A program made the position numbers and the translations under genes. A DNA stretch of 64,000 nucleotides. Source: CAIXSC01 sp046349915 (GTDB taxonomy: Bacteria > Planctomycetota > Planctomycetia > Pirellulales > Pirellulaceae). Under the pieces are notes generated by a model that saw only the letters and a list, made by a program, of their open reading frames with translations, did no database searches and was not told the origin of the DNA. The stretch lies in NCBI GenBank assembly GCA_046349915.1, contig JAXMBL010000003.1, positions 372,001 through 436,000 on the forward strand, in the 5' to 3' direction. Below, one piece after another: positions 1 through 9,284 of the stretch; position 1 is the first letter of the stretch, and every line of letters begins with the position of its first letter.

Positions 1-615
1 GCCTACGACTTGGTTACGGGTGAGAAAGCTCGACAAGCATTCGATGTGTCGCGCGAGGACGATGCCACTCGTGATCTCTACGGACGCCATTCCTGGGGCC
101 AAGGAGTGCTGCTTGCTCGGCGGTTGGTCGAAGCGGGCACGACGTTTGTCACCTGCCATTTCGGCGGTTGGGATCACCATTGGGACTTACAGAAGGGGAT
201 GGAGAACTACTTGCCCAAGGTTGATCAAGCGGTCCATGCCTTGTTCACCGATCTCACTCGACGTGGTCTCTACGACAAAGTCCTGGTAGTGCTGTGTGGT
301 GAATTCAGTCGGACGCCGCGGATGAACAACGGAGGCAATGGCGGTCCACCGTTGAGCATGGGAACTCCTGGACGCGACCATTGGGGAAATGCCATGTTCT
401 GCCTGCTGGGTGGAGGCGGAGTGAAGGGCGGCCAATTGGTCGGTTCCACCAACCGACTCGGCGAAGCACCTCAAGATCGCCCACTCCGTCCGGGAGACAT
501 CCATCACACGATCTACCACGTGCTGGGAGTCGACCCGAAACTCCACTTCCTCAATCACCAAGGACGGCCATCGCCCGCGATCGACCACGGCGAGGTGATT
601 GGCGAGTTGATTTAG
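1..615 (+). CDS. DUF1501 family protein, C-terminal part (5' end outside window)
   Basis: The reading frame is open from the first base, so the gene begins upstream and only about the last 204 residues are here. DUF1501 proteins are abundant in planctomycetes, are related to sulfatase/alkaline-phosphatase folds, are usually exported by the Tat system and are often paired with DUF1549/DUF1553 haem proteins. The visible part has the family pattern: ARRLVEAGTTFVTCHFGGWD, then GEFSRTP, GRDHWG, a Gly-rich GGGGVKGGQLVG stretch and a final HTIYHVLGVD. The same blocks recur in the complete paralogue at 9281-10711. A heptamer tandem repeat starts right at the stop codon. Substrate unknown. Confidence 0.88.
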   Translation, partial: AYDLVTGEKARQAFDVSREDDATRDLYGRHSWGQGVLLARRLVEAGTTFVTCHFGGWDHHWDLQKGMENYLPKVDQAVHALFTDLTRRGLYDKVLVVLCGEFSRTPRMNNGGNGGPPLSMGTPGRDHWGNAMFCLLGGGGVKGGQLVGSTNRLGEAPQDRPLRPGDIHHTIYHVLGVDPKLHFLNHQGRPSPAIDHGEVIGELI

Positions 616-690
616 TCATTGGTCATTGGTCATTGGTCATTGGTCATTGGTCATTGGTCATTGGTCATTGGTCATTGGTCATTGGTCATT
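615..690. repeat. Heptanucleotide tandem repeat (unit TCATTGG), about 10 copies
   Basis: An almost perfect 7-bp microsatellite runs directly from the stop codon of the preceding gene. The same unit occurs at 5487-5520 and, in reverse complement, at 19165-19262. It does not look coding, because 7 bp is not a multiple of three and short overlapping frames merely cycle through it. Confidence 0.95.
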
Positions 691-823
691 ACGGGCGGGT
701 GGGTTGGTGGTGGCTTGGTGAGGAGTTGGGGTGGGGTTGGCTCCGGGGCGTTGCTACTGGCTACAATCTGCGGGTGGCGGACTGGGTTTTGTTCGCTCTT
801 ACTCGTGCAGGTCTCTCTTCCCT

Positions 824-1969
824 ATGCTTTACTTCGCACTCGCGGTGTTCTTGTTCGTGCTGGTCGCTTCCACGACGGTCATCGTCAAAGGTGGGAGCGT
901 TCCGCGATTGGACCAAGTCGAATACGACGCCACTCGCACTCGTTGGCCGCTCGTTTCGATCATTGCTCCCGCCAGGAATGAAGAACGGCAAATCGAGGCG
1001 GCGGTTCGCTCGCTAGTGAAGATCGACTACGAGCCGCTGCAAATCACTCTGATCAACGATCGTTCCACCGATTCGACCGGCGATGTCCTGAATCGACTGG
1101 CCGCCGAGTTTCCGCAACTGAACGTCATTCACCTGGAGACGTTGCCCACGGGGTGGTTGGGCAAGAACCATGCTCTGCAATTGGGCGCTGATCGCTCGCG
1201 GGGACAATGGCTCCTGTTCACCGACGCGGACATCGTGTTCGAGCCTTCCGCTTTACGCAGGGCGATTACGCTGGCCGAAACCGCACAACTCGACATGTTG
1301 TGCGGTTTTCCGGAAACTCGCATGCCCAGTTGGCTGTTACGCTCCTTCGTGGCGACCTTCAGCGTTCTCTTCATGGTCTTCACTCGACCATGGTCCGTGA
1401 AGAATCCTCGCAGCAGCGCCCATTGCGGCGTGGGAGCGTTCAACCTCGTCCGTTCGTCGGCTTACCAGAAGTTCGATGGTCACCGCCCATTGGCGATGCG
1501 ACCCGATGACGACTTAAAACTCGGCAAGAATCTCAAGCTCAACGGCGCCAAGTGCGACGTCATTGATGGAACGGGAATGTTCCACGTCCATTGGTACTCG
1601 TCGGTTCGCGAACTGATCGTTGGGCTCGAGAAAAACTCGTTTGCGGCAGTCGAATACAGCGTGGCGGCGGTAGTGACCAGTTCGCTCGCGCTGTTGGTCT
1701 TCAACTTTCTGCCGTTCGTTGGCCCGTTTTTCACGACCGGCGCCGCTCGTTGGCTGTTCATCGCCGCCGCCGGCATTCAACTGTTCATGATTTGGGGCGC
1801 TGCTCGCCACTTGGGATATTCCTCCTCGACGCCCTTGGGTTATCCATTGACGATCTTGTTGTTCGTCTACATCCAATGGCGCAGCATGCTGCTGACGTTG
1901 CGTCAGGGGGGAATCAAGTGGCGCGACACGTTCTACTCGCTGAAGGAACTGCGAGCGAACCGACTGTGA
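824..1969 (+). CDS. Family 2 glycosyltransferase, membrane-anchored
   Basis: Predicted inner-membrane glycosyltransferase of 381 aa. The start chosen is the ATG that opens a hydrophobic N-terminal segment (MLYFALAVFLFVLVAS); an upstream in-frame start would add about 31 residues unlike the family. The GT-A domain follows: LVSIIAPARNEE (nucleotide-sugar binding), NDRSTDST, GWLGKNHAL and the metal-binding TDAD motif. The C-terminus has about three membrane segments and the motif GGIKWRDTFY, which resembles carotenoid- or hopanoid-type GT2 enzymes (CrtQ/HpnB-like). The acceptor cannot be deduced. It stands alone, with no obvious operon partner. Confidence 0.87.
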   Translation: MLYFALAVFLFVLVASTTVIVKGGSVPRLDQVEYDATRTRWPLVSIIAPARNEERQIEAAVRSLVKIDYEPLQITLINDRSTDSTGDVLNRLAAEFPQLNVIHLETLPTGWLGKNHALQLGADRSRGQWLLFTDADIVFEPSALRRAITLAETAQLDMLCGFPETRMPSWLLRSFVATFSVLFMVFTRPWSVKNPRSSAHCGVGAFNLVRSSAYQKFDGHRPLAMRPDDDLKLGKNLKLNGAKCDVIDGTGMFHVHWYSSVRELIVGLEKNSFAAVEYSVAAVVTSSLALLVFNFLPFVGPFFTTGAARWLFIAAAGIQLFMIWGAARHLGYSSSTPLGYPLTILLFVYIQWRSMLLTLRQGGIKWRDTFYSLKELRANRL

Positions 1970-2172
1970 GAGGGTCGACTGTGAGAGCATCGGGCGAGTA
2001 GGTTAGTTCGGCCGGCCGAGTCTACTTGTCGGGGCGATTTTGACTCGCGACAATCGAACGGCTTCATTGATCGACTCGAAGATTGATTCGATTCGTTGCG
2101 TGGGGCATCCCGCTGCGCGAGGCCTCAGGCGCCGAACGCATTGTTGCTGCTTGCCTTTTTCGGAGTCGATCC

Positions 2173-3579
2173 ATGTGTAGTCGGATCATCGGCGTCGATC
2201 GTGTCATCAGGTTGCTGGTCGCGTTGGCGACAGTGTTCAGTGGAGTTGCAACGTGGGCGCAGGAGGCGAAACAGCCGACGCCTGCCGCCGCTGCGCCTAG
2301 TGTTTGGAAGGCGGGGACCGCGAAGGTCAAGATTACCCCCGAGTCGCCCATGTGGATGGCGGGCTACGGCGGGCGAGACCATGTGGCGGAGGGGACGACC
2401 AGCGATCTCTGGGCGAAAGTGCTCATCCTGGAAGACTCGCAATCTCGACGACTCGCTCTGATTACGCTCGATCTGGTCGGCATCGATCGCGAAACCACCC
2501 TGGGAATCACTCGACGGCTCGAACAACAGTATCAATTGAAGCGTGAGCAGATCGCCATTTGTACTTCGCACACGCATTGTGGACCCGTGGTTGGCTACAA
2601 CTTGCGTCCGATGCACTACGAGCGAGTGTCGCCGGAGCAGCAGGCGAAAATCCGCGACTACGCGAAGCGACTCGAAGAGTTGGTGGTGAAGACGGTAGGC
2701 GATGCCTTGGGCACGCTGGCGCCCGCGCAGGTCCACTGGGGCAGTGGTCGCTCGACGTTCGCCGTGAATCGGCGGACGAATCGCGAGGCGGAAGTGCCGC
2801 AAGTGCGAGCGGTGGGCAAATTGAACGGTCCCGTGGATCACGATGTGCCGGTGCTCTCGGTGCGAGATCCCGAGGGGAAACTGCGAACCGTGGTCTTCGG
2901 ATATGCCTGTCACGCGACGGTGCTTGGCTTCTATCAGTGGTGCGCCGATTACCCCGGGTTTGCTCAAACGGAACTCGAACGACTGCATCCTGAAGCGGTC
3001 GCCATGTTTTGGGCGGGTTGTGGCGCCGATCAAAACCCGTTGCCGCGACGCACGGTGGAACTTGCCCAGGATTATGGCCGCCGGTTAGCGCTGGCCGTCG
3101 AGGATGTCTTGAGTGCGCCGATGACGCCTGTGGCTGCGAGTGCTGAAGCAAATTACCTCGAGGTAACTTTGCCGCTGGATAAACTGCCAACTCGGGAGAC
3201 GATTGAAAAGGAAGCCGAATCGAAAGATTCGTTCTTAGCGGCTCGCGCGAAGATGTTCTTGCGCGAGATGGATGCGGGTAAGCCTTTGTCGCCGACCTAT
3301 CCTTACCCCATTGGCCAATGGAAACTGGGCGACGACATTCAGTGGATTTTCTTGGGCGGCGAGGTGGTGGTCGACTATGCCGTTCGTTTGAAACGCGAAC
3401 ATCGCGGAACGAAGACTTGGGTGGCCGGGTATGCGAACGATGTCATGGCGTACATTCCCTCGCGACGAGTGTTGACGGAGGGGGGGTACGAAGGGGCTGG
3501 CGCGATGGTCTATTACGGACTCCCTACCGCCTGGGCGCCCGAGGTCGAGCAAGTGATTGTCGACGCGATCGCCAAGTGA
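2173..3579 (+). CDS. Neutral/alkaline non-lysosomal ceramidase-like hydrolase, exported
   Basis: This 468-aa protein matches the N-terminal domain of neutral ceramidases, zinc amidases that cleave N-acyl-sphingosine. Many bacterial members have unproven substrates. The chosen ATG gives a basic and hydrophobic signal peptide (VIRLLVALATVFSGVATWAQ); the frame is open further upstream without similarity. Key parts: KAGTAKVKITPE at the mature N-terminus, MAGYGGR, the zinc-ligand segment TSHTHCGP, and GYACHATVLG with a second conserved His. Near the C-terminus, VAGYANDVMAYIPS is typical of planctomycete members. It is shorter than classical ceramidases because the C-terminal domain is absent. Probably periplasmic. 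Confidence 0.87.
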   Translation: MCSRIIGVDRVIRLLVALATVFSGVATWAQEAKQPTPAAAAPSVWKAGTAKVKITPESPMWMAGYGGRDHVAEGTTSDLWAKVLILEDSQSRRLALITLDLVGIDRETTLGITRRLEQQYQLKREQIAICTSHTHCGPVVGYNLRPMHYERVSPEQQAKIRDYAKRLEELVVKTVGDALGTLAPAQVHWGSGRSTFAVNRRTNREAEVPQVRAVGKLNGPVDHDVPVLSVRDPEGKLRTVVFGYACHATVLGFYQWCADYPGFAQTELERLHPEAVAMFWAGCGADQNPLPRRTVELAQDYGRRLALAVEDVLSAPMTPVAASAEANYLEVTLPLDKLPTRETIEKEAESKDSFLAARAKMFLREMDAGKPLSPTYPYPIGQWKLGDDIQWIFLGGEVVVDYAVRLKREHRGTKTWVAGYANDVMAYIPSRRVLTEGGYEGAGAMVYYGLPTAWAPEVEQVIVDAIAK

Positions 3580-3633
3580 TGCGGGAGGGGCTTGCGCGAC
3601 TTCAGCTCTTCAATCCGTTCGATACTTTTCCAA

Positions 3634-3660
3634 GCGACGGACTGGAAGTCCGTCGTACGG
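3634..3660. repeat. Dispersed palindrome, family A (GACGGACT/AGTCCGTC stem)
   Basis: A perfect inverted repeat with a 3-nt loop (GACGGACT-gga-AGTCCGTC) lies between convergently arranged genes. About twelve copies occur in the window (near 10.7, 10.8, 21.65-21.93 and 55.9 kb). Confidence 0.9.
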
Positions 3661-3700
3661 ATGTGACGGCAAGGTGCGACGACGAGGTGCGACGACGAGG

Positions 3701-4150
3701 CTAGCCGATTATCGGCAAGGCGGGCGGTCGAGGGCTGCGAATCGATTCGCCCGCGGGTCGAGGCATGGTGGCTTCGACATATTCTTCGACCTGCTCGGAC
3801 GTTTCAAAGTAACGCTCGTACAACCAGTCGTCGTCAAACTCGCAGTCCTTCATCGAGTATTCGCGACAGATTTCTGGGCGAGTTTCATAAATGCCGCAGC
3901 GATTGTCGGGTTGGAGATGTTTACAGTCGGTGTGGACCAGGAGGTACCAGGTATCGCCGTCGGTGAAGACCGACGCCTGCTTGTGGAGCAGGAACCAACG
4001 CATGTAATCGAAGTCTTTGCGATTCTTGGGGGTGTCGATGGGCAGGGCGAAGTACCGACAGCACTTAGCCCAACAGTGATCGCACAGCACCGTGTCTGGC
4101 GGAAACGCCTCGCGACTCAGTTTCTTTCGTGCGGGAACCACGGTGCTCAT
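3701..4150 (-). CDS. YkgJ-family cysteine-cluster protein
   Basis: A 149-aa cytoplasmic protein of the zinc/iron-chelating CxxCxxCC family (YkgJ-like, UPF0153). Cysteines occur as CDHCWAKCC near the N-terminus, CKHL, then CGIYETRPEICREY, the family's typical spacing for a metal or Fe-S cluster. The start ATG at 4150 has a GGAG-like sequence just upstream, and the frame upstream of it looks non-coding. Its C-terminal tail (PRPAGESIRSPRPP) is low complexity. Function within the family is unproven. It is a single gene, convergent with the ceramidase-like gene. Confidence 0.85.
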   Translation of the reverse strand: MSTVVPARKKLSREAFPPDTVLCDHCWAKCCRYFALPIDTPKNRKDFDYMRWFLLHKQASVFTDGDTWYLLVHTDCKHLQPDNRCGIYETRPEICREYSMKDCEFDDDWLYERYFETSEQVEEYVEATMPRPAGESIRSPRPPALPIIG

Positions 4151-4624
4151 GGCAGAAAAACTCCGGACCGCAATTGTCTCTAGTTGACCAATGAGATTGA
4201 GATTGCTCAGAGTGAAAAAGCTAGCAAAGTAAGGCCAGCAAGAACAGTTGCCTTTCGTCAGTTGCCTTTCGCTCCGCGAAAGAGTATCCCCCGTGCCGCA
4301 CGCAAGCCCGCGCAAGCATGCCCACCTCCTCGCACCCGAGAAAAGGAACTCCCCTGCTTGCGGCGCCAGGCAACGGTTTAATCACCGAGCTAGGGGCATC
4401 CCTGCGGTGACGGTTTCTGCTGCTTTTGCGGAGCAAAAGGCAACATTCCGCCCGGCGTCTGGGACGAAACGGCCGCGAGTGCTATGGTAACCAGCTAAAC
4501 ACAAGCCAAACCGCCGGTCACCCCACTTTCACCCTTCACCCTTCACCCTTCACCCTTCACCCTTCACCCTTCACCCTTCACCCTTCATCCTTCATCCTTC
4601 ATCCTTCATCCTTCATCCTTCAAA
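4151..4624. repeat. Intergenic region with family C palindromes and heptamer array
   Basis: No gene is seen here. Hairpins of family C lie at 4246-4282 (stem CTTTCGC/GCGAAAG) and 4420-4444 (stem CTTTTGC/GCAAAAG, inverted orientation). From 4528 to 4621 runs a 7-bp tandem repeat, first TTCACCC and then TTCATCC, ending three bases before the purU start codon, so the gene has no visible Shine-Dalgarno sequence. Confidence 0.85.
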
Positions 4625-5482
4625 ATGCAGATCGTCATCACCGCCGTGGGACCCGACAACGTTCGGCTCGCCGACCCCATCATTCACTACGTCTCGGGGC
4701 AGGGGGCCAACATCGCCGAGATCCAGATGTATGATCACGACGAAGAAGCTCTGTTCGCCATGTTGCTGCGGATTCAATTGCCGATCAGCGATCTGTCCGA
4801 ACTGCGCGGAGCGCTCACCGAAATCGGACGACTCAAACATCTTTCGGTGCGAGTCTGGTCGCCCGAGGAACGAGCTTCCCGCCCACGACTCGCCATCTGT
4901 GTCACGCACCGACCCGAAACGCCCTTGGCCCTGTTGCGAGCGATCCGGGATGGGCACATCAAGGCTCAGGCGGCCGTGATGATCGGCAATCGCAACACCT
5001 GCCGCGGCCTTGCCGAACAATTTGAGGTTCCCTGGTTCAATATCGGCGATGCTCAAGGCGCCGCCGACGACGCTCGCATGGTCGATTTACTCGACGAGCA
5101 TCAAGTCGATTACGTCGTGCTTGCTCGTTACATGCGAGTGTTGCCTGCCGCGTCGTGCTGGAAATACGCCGGCGGACGCATCATCAATCTGCATCACGGA
5201 TTGCTCCCCAGCTTTCCAGGCCTCCGCCCCTACCATGACGCCTATGCGGGACGCATGCTGACCTACGGCGCCACGTGCCACTTCATCGTCCCCGATCTCG
5301 ACGCGGGCAACCAGATCATCAACCAGTCCACCTACACAGTGCCGCCCGGCGCGAAAATCGACGAAATCATTCGGCTCGGCCAAGAAGACAACGAGCCTCG
5401 CTGTCTGGTGGAAGGCGTACGCCGAGTCGTCAGTCGCGAAGTGCAGCTACATTTTCATCGGGTGGTGGCGAGGCGGGGGTGA
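4625..5482 (+). CDS. purU: Formyltetrahydrofolate deformylase
   Basis: Predicted to hydrolyse 10-formyl-THF to formate and THF, balancing the one-carbon pool (285 aa, normal for PurU). An N-terminal ACT domain (residues 1-80, ITAVGPDNVRLADPIIHYV) is followed by a formyltransferase fold: AVMIGNRNTCRGLAEQFEVP, VVLARYMRVL, then the catalytic Asn-His segment INLHHGLLPSFPG, GATCHFI and the Asp segment VPDLDAGNQIINQ. The last motif departs from the common LDEGPII version, so catalytic detail may differ. The ATG abuts a heptamer microsatellite, so the spacing of upstream control sequences could vary with copy number. Confidence 0.88.
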   Translation: MQIVITAVGPDNVRLADPIIHYVSGQGANIAEIQMYDHDEEALFAMLLRIQLPISDLSELRGALTEIGRLKHLSVRVWSPEERASRPRLAICVTHRPETPLALLRAIRDGHIKAQAAVMIGNRNTCRGLAEQFEVPWFNIGDAQGAADDARMVDLLDEHQVDYVVLARYMRVLPAASCWKYAGGRIINLHHGLLPSFPGLRPYHDAYAGRMLTYGATCHFIVPDLDAGNQIINQSTYTVPPGAKIDEIIRLGQEDNEPRCLVEGVRRVVSREVQLHFHRVVARRG

Positions 5483-5486
5483 GAGG

Positions 5487-5545
5487 GTGGTCATTGGTCA
5501 TTGGTCATTAGTCATTAGTTGTTGGTTGCTGGTTGTTGGTTGCTT
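5487..5545. repeat. Degenerate TCATTGG-type heptamer repeat
   Basis: Short run of GGTCATT units that decays into TTAGTTGTTGGTTGCTGG-like sequence in front of the aldo/keto reductase. It ends just upstream of that gene's GGGGAG ribosome-binding site. Confidence 0.8.
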
Positions 5546-5560
5546 TTGGGGAGTTTTTTT

Positions 5561-6559
5561 ATGCTGTATCGGTCGTTGGGGCGGGCTGGCGTCAAGGTCT
5601 CGCAACTCTGCTTGGGGACCATGATGTTTGGAGGAGCGACCGATGAGGCGACATCGATTCGGATCATTCATGATGCGATCGATCGTGGGATCAACTTCAT
5701 CGACACGGCCAATATGTACAGCTTGGGCGAGTCGGAACGAGTTGTCGGGAAAGCGCTCGCGGGCCGGCGCGACCGAGTCGTTCTGGCCACGAAGGGACGA
5801 CAGAAGATGGGCGAGGGCCCTAACGAGGTCGGCGCCAGTCGCTACCATCTCGTGCGCGAGTGCGAACGGAGCCTCAAGCGACTCAACGTCGACTGCATCG
5901 ATGTCTACTACGTGCATCAGCCCGATGCGACGACTCCCATCGAAGAGACCCTGCGAGCGCTCGATGACTTAGTCCGAGCGGGCAAAGTCCACTACCTCGC
6001 CTGCTCGAACTTTCGAGCCTGGCAGTTGTGCGAGGCGCTCTGGACCAGCGACAAGCACAACTTCAATCGCTTTGTCTGCACTCAACCTCTCTACAACCTG
6101 GTGAATCGAGACATCGAGGTAGAACTGTTGCCGTTGTGTAAAGCGCATGGCGTCGGCGTCGTTACCTATAGCCCACTGGCTCGGGGCATTCTCACGGCCA
6201 AGTATGTCCCCGGCGAGGCGCCGCCGGCGGGCAGTCGAGCTGCTCGCAATGATGCTCGCATGAAGCAAGCCGAATGGCGCGATTCAAGCTTGGAAGTCGC
6301 TCAAAGCCTGGCCGCTCATTGCGCGAAGAAAGGGGTGACCACCACGGGCTTCGCTCTCGCCTGGTGCCTCGCGAACCCCAATGTCACGTCGATCATTCTG
6401 GGGCCGCGCACGATCGAACAGTATCAAGACAATCTCCAGTGTCTCGACGTCGTCATCACCCCCGAAGATGAAGCCTTTGTCGATGCGCTCGTCCCACCCG
6501 GCGAACATAGCGGCAAGGGATTCCAGGATACCGCCTACCCAGTGACCGGCCGCAAGTGA
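5561..6559 (+). CDS. Aldo/keto reductase
   Basis: NAD(P)H-dependent oxidoreductase with a TIM-barrel fold, 332 aa, cytoplasmic. The catalytic tetrad is visible: Asp and Tyr in FIDTANMYSLGESE, Lys in VLATKGR and His in DVYYVHQPD. The C-terminal cofactor-binding part includes GFALAWCLANPNVTSIILGP. The ATG at 5561 is chosen because GGGGAG lies 7-8 bp upstream; a longer frame starting at 5519 would run into the repeat. The physiological substrate cannot be told from sequence. Closest in style to the YajO/voltage-gated beta-subunit-like branch. Confidence 0.9.
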   Translation: MLYRSLGRAGVKVSQLCLGTMMFGGATDEATSIRIIHDAIDRGINFIDTANMYSLGESERVVGKALAGRRDRVVLATKGRQKMGEGPNEVGASRYHLVRECERSLKRLNVDCIDVYYVHQPDATTPIEETLRALDDLVRAGKVHYLACSNFRAWQLCEALWTSDKHNFNRFVCTQPLYNLVNRDIEVELLPLCKAHGVGVVTYSPLARGILTAKYVPGEAPPAGSRAARNDARMKQAEWRDSSLEVAQSLAAHCAKKGVTTTGFALAWCLANPNVTSIILGPRTIEQYQDNLQCLDVVITPEDEAFVDALVPPGEHSGKGFQDTAYPVTGRK

Positions 6560-6686
6560 AGTCGCCCGTAGCGGGCAAGTTTCGTCCTCGGCAAGTTTGT
6601 TCCTCCCGCCATCACGCGGTACAATCGACGCATTGACTTAGCTGGATGCGTTCATCTATGGGGACGCGCGATGGCGGAGGGCGGCG

Positions 6687-9284
6687 ATGGCGGAGGCGTT
6701 TAACAACCGACTGACGTTCCCTTTTCGTGCGGAATTGACAGTTGTGCTGCTGTTCGTCTCGCTGCCGTTGGTGAGTGCGAACGACGGCCCGCTGCCGCCG
6801 GTCGAGTTCGCTCGTGATGTCTACCCTCTGCTGCAGAAGCATTGCCTACGGTGCCATGCGGGACGCGACGCTGAATCCGGCTTTCGGCTGGATGTGCGTC
6901 GCGAGATCTTGGGCGAGACCAATGGGGAGCCGTTAGCGGTTGTCGGCAAGAGTGGGGAGAGTCGCATCGTTCAACGAGTTCGCGCGACCGATGCCCGCTT
7001 ACGCATGCCGCCCGAAGGGGAAGGCGAGCGGCTGGCAGCCACGGAAATCGCAACGTTGGCTCGCTGGATCGATCAAGGTCTAGCTTGGGATGACCAAGTG
7101 GCGCCGCCTCCCTCGGAACCAGTAGACCATTGGGCATTTCGCCCCATCGCACGTCCCACAATCCCCGCTTTAACTTCTCATCGAACTTGGGCGCGAACTC
7201 CGATCGATGCATTCATCGGCGCTCGCCTTGAACACGCCATGCTCGAACCGAATTCCGAGGTCGATCGAGCTCGCTGGCTTCGTCGAGTGACCTTGGATTT
7301 AACCGGGTTGCCTCCTACTTGGGAGGAGGCAGAAGAATTCATCGAGGACGATTCACCAGATGCGGTCGTTCGACAAGTCGATCGACTTCTAGCATCTCCT
7401 CGTTATGGCGAACGCTGGGGTCGGCATTGGCTCGATGTCGCTCGCTGGGCGGAGAGCGAGGGATTCGAATCGAACCACATGCGTCCCTACGCGTGGCGAT
7501 ACCGCGATTATGTGGTTCGTCGCATGAATCAGGACGAGTCGTTCGCGACATTTCTGCGCGAGCAGCTTGCGGGCGACGAGTTGCAACCATTGACTGACGA
7601 GCGACTGATTGCGACCGGTTTCTTGGCGGGAGCTCGGTTAAGCAGTAACGAAGAAGACAAGGCGCTCCAGCGTAACGATGTGCTGGTTGATATCGTCAAT
7701 TTAGTGGGCGAAGGAGTCTTGGGACTCACGATGGGGTGTGCTCAATGCCACAACCACAAGTTTGATCCGATCACGCAACGAGATTACTACCGGTTGCAGG
7801 CATTGTTCGTACGCGGTCAGCCCGCCAACCTCGCTCTCCGCGACCCACACTTGGTCGCCGTCTATGAACAGGCGAAACCGACTGAGTATGAACCGGCGAC
7901 GACGTTGCTGAAGGCCATCTACGAACGCGTCCGCCTCAAGCTGCTCAACGATCGACGCGAGAAGCTCTCGGCTGATCAACGATTGGCGCTGGATACGCCT
8001 ATCCACCAACGCACGCCCGCTCAACAGGAACTCGCCCGACAATCCGATTTGGAACTGCAGTTGCTGACTGGACAGGTCGAACGCGAAATCGTGGGCGACG
8101 ACAAGATGCTGTACGAATCGCTCAAGAAGAAGATTGCTTCGATCGAAAAAAGCCTGCCCGATCGTCCGCAAGCTTGGGGCTTTTATTCACCCGCCACGGC
8201 CTCGGAACGAGTAGACGTACTGCCGATGAAAGGGTTCTACCCCTTAGTGTACGACGAGGAGATGCTCAAGAACGCCTCGGCTTACTTGTTGGTGCGCGGC
8301 GATGTTCATCGACTGGGACCCAAACTAGATTCCGGAGGACCCGCCGTACTCGAAGCGATCGTCTCCAATTCAAGTTCAGCCCCAATCTCGACTCGCTCAC
8401 AACTGGTCGACTGGCTGGTGGATCGGCGGCATCCCCTCACCGCTCGCGTATGGGCGAATCGCGTGTGGCATTATCATTTCGGTCGAGGGATCGTCGAGAC
8501 GCCCGGCGATTTTGGCTTGAAGGGCGCCGAACCGTCGCATCCGGAACTACTCGACTTCTTGGCCTGCGAGTGTCTCGATCACGACTGGAGCACGAAGCGA
8601 TTACATCGCATGCTGGTGACTTCGAGCGTCTATGGCTTATCGGCTCAACCTCATCCGCGGGGCATGGAAGTCGATCCCGAGAATCGCATGTGGTGGCGAT
8701 TTGAGCCTCGCAGGTTAGAAGCGGAGGCCGTGCGCGATTCGCTGCTAGTGGTCGCCGATCAACTCGCCCTTGATATGGGCGGCGCCAGCGACGACGAGAA
8801 GAAGTCGCGCCGCCGCACGATCTATGTCACTCAAAAGCGAGATCAGATGCCCGAGGTGCAGCGGTTGTTTGACGGTGCGACAGCAAACGAAACGTGTGGC
8901 CGACGCCTTGTGTCCACGGTCTCGTTGCAGCCTCTGTTCTTGATGAATAGCCCCTTCGCCGCCGAATTGTCCGCGAAGTTCGCGGACCGAGTGCGTGCGC
9001 TGGAACCCGCCTCGGCGGCTCGGCAGATTGAGTTGGCCTTTCAGTTCGCGCTGGCTCGAAAGCCCGCGGCGGATGAGTTGGCGGCGGGGATCGAGTTTAT
9101 CCGACAGGCGGATGCGGCCAACGAGTCCATCACGTCAACGGCGGGTAGGGATGAACAACCGACGGCCGCAAACTCCACGACGGCTGTGAAGTCAGCGCCA
9201 GAAACGACTCGCAACGATTGGTCGGGCCTGCGTCAGTTCTGCCAACTCTTGGTCAACCTCAACGAATTTCTGTATCTCGAATGA
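6687..9284 (+). CDS. DUF1549/DUF1553 protein with planctomycete cytochrome-type CxxCH motif
   Basis: An 865-aa exported protein typical of planctomycetes. A signal peptide (LTVVLLFVSLPLVSA) is followed by a PSCyt1-type haem-binding region (PLLQKHCLRCHAGR, with RMPPEGEGE downstream). The DUF1549 domain has TPIDAFI, LRRVTLDLTGLPPTWEE and RYGERWGRHWLDVARW, and the DUF1553 domain has WANRVWHYHFGRGIVETPGDFG and the C-terminal part. GCAQCHNHKFDPI is a second CxxCH. The downstream DUF1501 gene overlaps by 4 bp (ATGA), so the two are translationally coupled, as is usual for this pair. Presumed periplasmic, possibly redox-linked carbohydrate processing; function unproven. Confidence 0.9.
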   Translation: MAEAFNNRLTFPFRAELTVVLLFVSLPLVSANDGPLPPVEFARDVYPLLQKHCLRCHAGRDAESGFRLDVRREILGETNGEPLAVVGKSGESRIVQRVRATDARLRMPPEGEGERLAATEIATLARWIDQGLAWDDQVAPPPSEPVDHWAFRPIARPTIPALTSHRTWARTPIDAFIGARLEHAMLEPNSEVDRARWLRRVTLDLTGLPPTWEEAEEFIEDDSPDAVVRQVDRLLASPRYGERWGRHWLDVARWAESEGFESNHMRPYAWRYRDYVVRRMNQDESFATFLREQLAGDELQPLTDERLIATGFLAGARLSSNEEDKALQRNDVLVDIVNLVGEGVLGLTMGCAQCHNHKFDPITQRDYYRLQALFVRGQPANLALRDPHLVAVYEQAKPTEYEPATTLLKAIYERVRLKLLNDRREKLSADQRLALDTPIHQRTPAQQELARQSDLELQLLTGQVEREIVGDDKMLYESLKKKIASIEKSLPDRPQAWGFYSPATASERVDVLPMKGFYPLVYDEEMLKNASAYLLVRGDVHRLGPKLDSGGPAVLEAIVSNSSSAPISTRSQLVDWLVDRRHPLTARVWANRVWHYHFGRGIVETPGDFGLKGAEPSHPELLDFLACECLDHDWSTKRLHRMLVTSSVYGLSAQPHPRGMEVDPENRMWWRFEPRRLEAEAVRDSLLVVADQLALDMGGASDDEKKSRRRTIYVTQKRDQMPEVQRLFDGATANETCGRRLVSTVSLQPLFLMNSPFAAELSAKFADRVRALEPASAARQIELAFQFALARKPAADELAAGIEFIRQADAANESITSTAGRDEQPTAANSTTAVKSAPETTRNDWSGLRQFCQLLVNLNEFLYLE

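Noticed and set aside
615..700. Short peptides made of repeated VIGHWSL units
   Set aside because: They are translations of the TCATTGG microsatellite, which cycles through frames. The same holds for the frames over 4528-4621 and 19088-19262.
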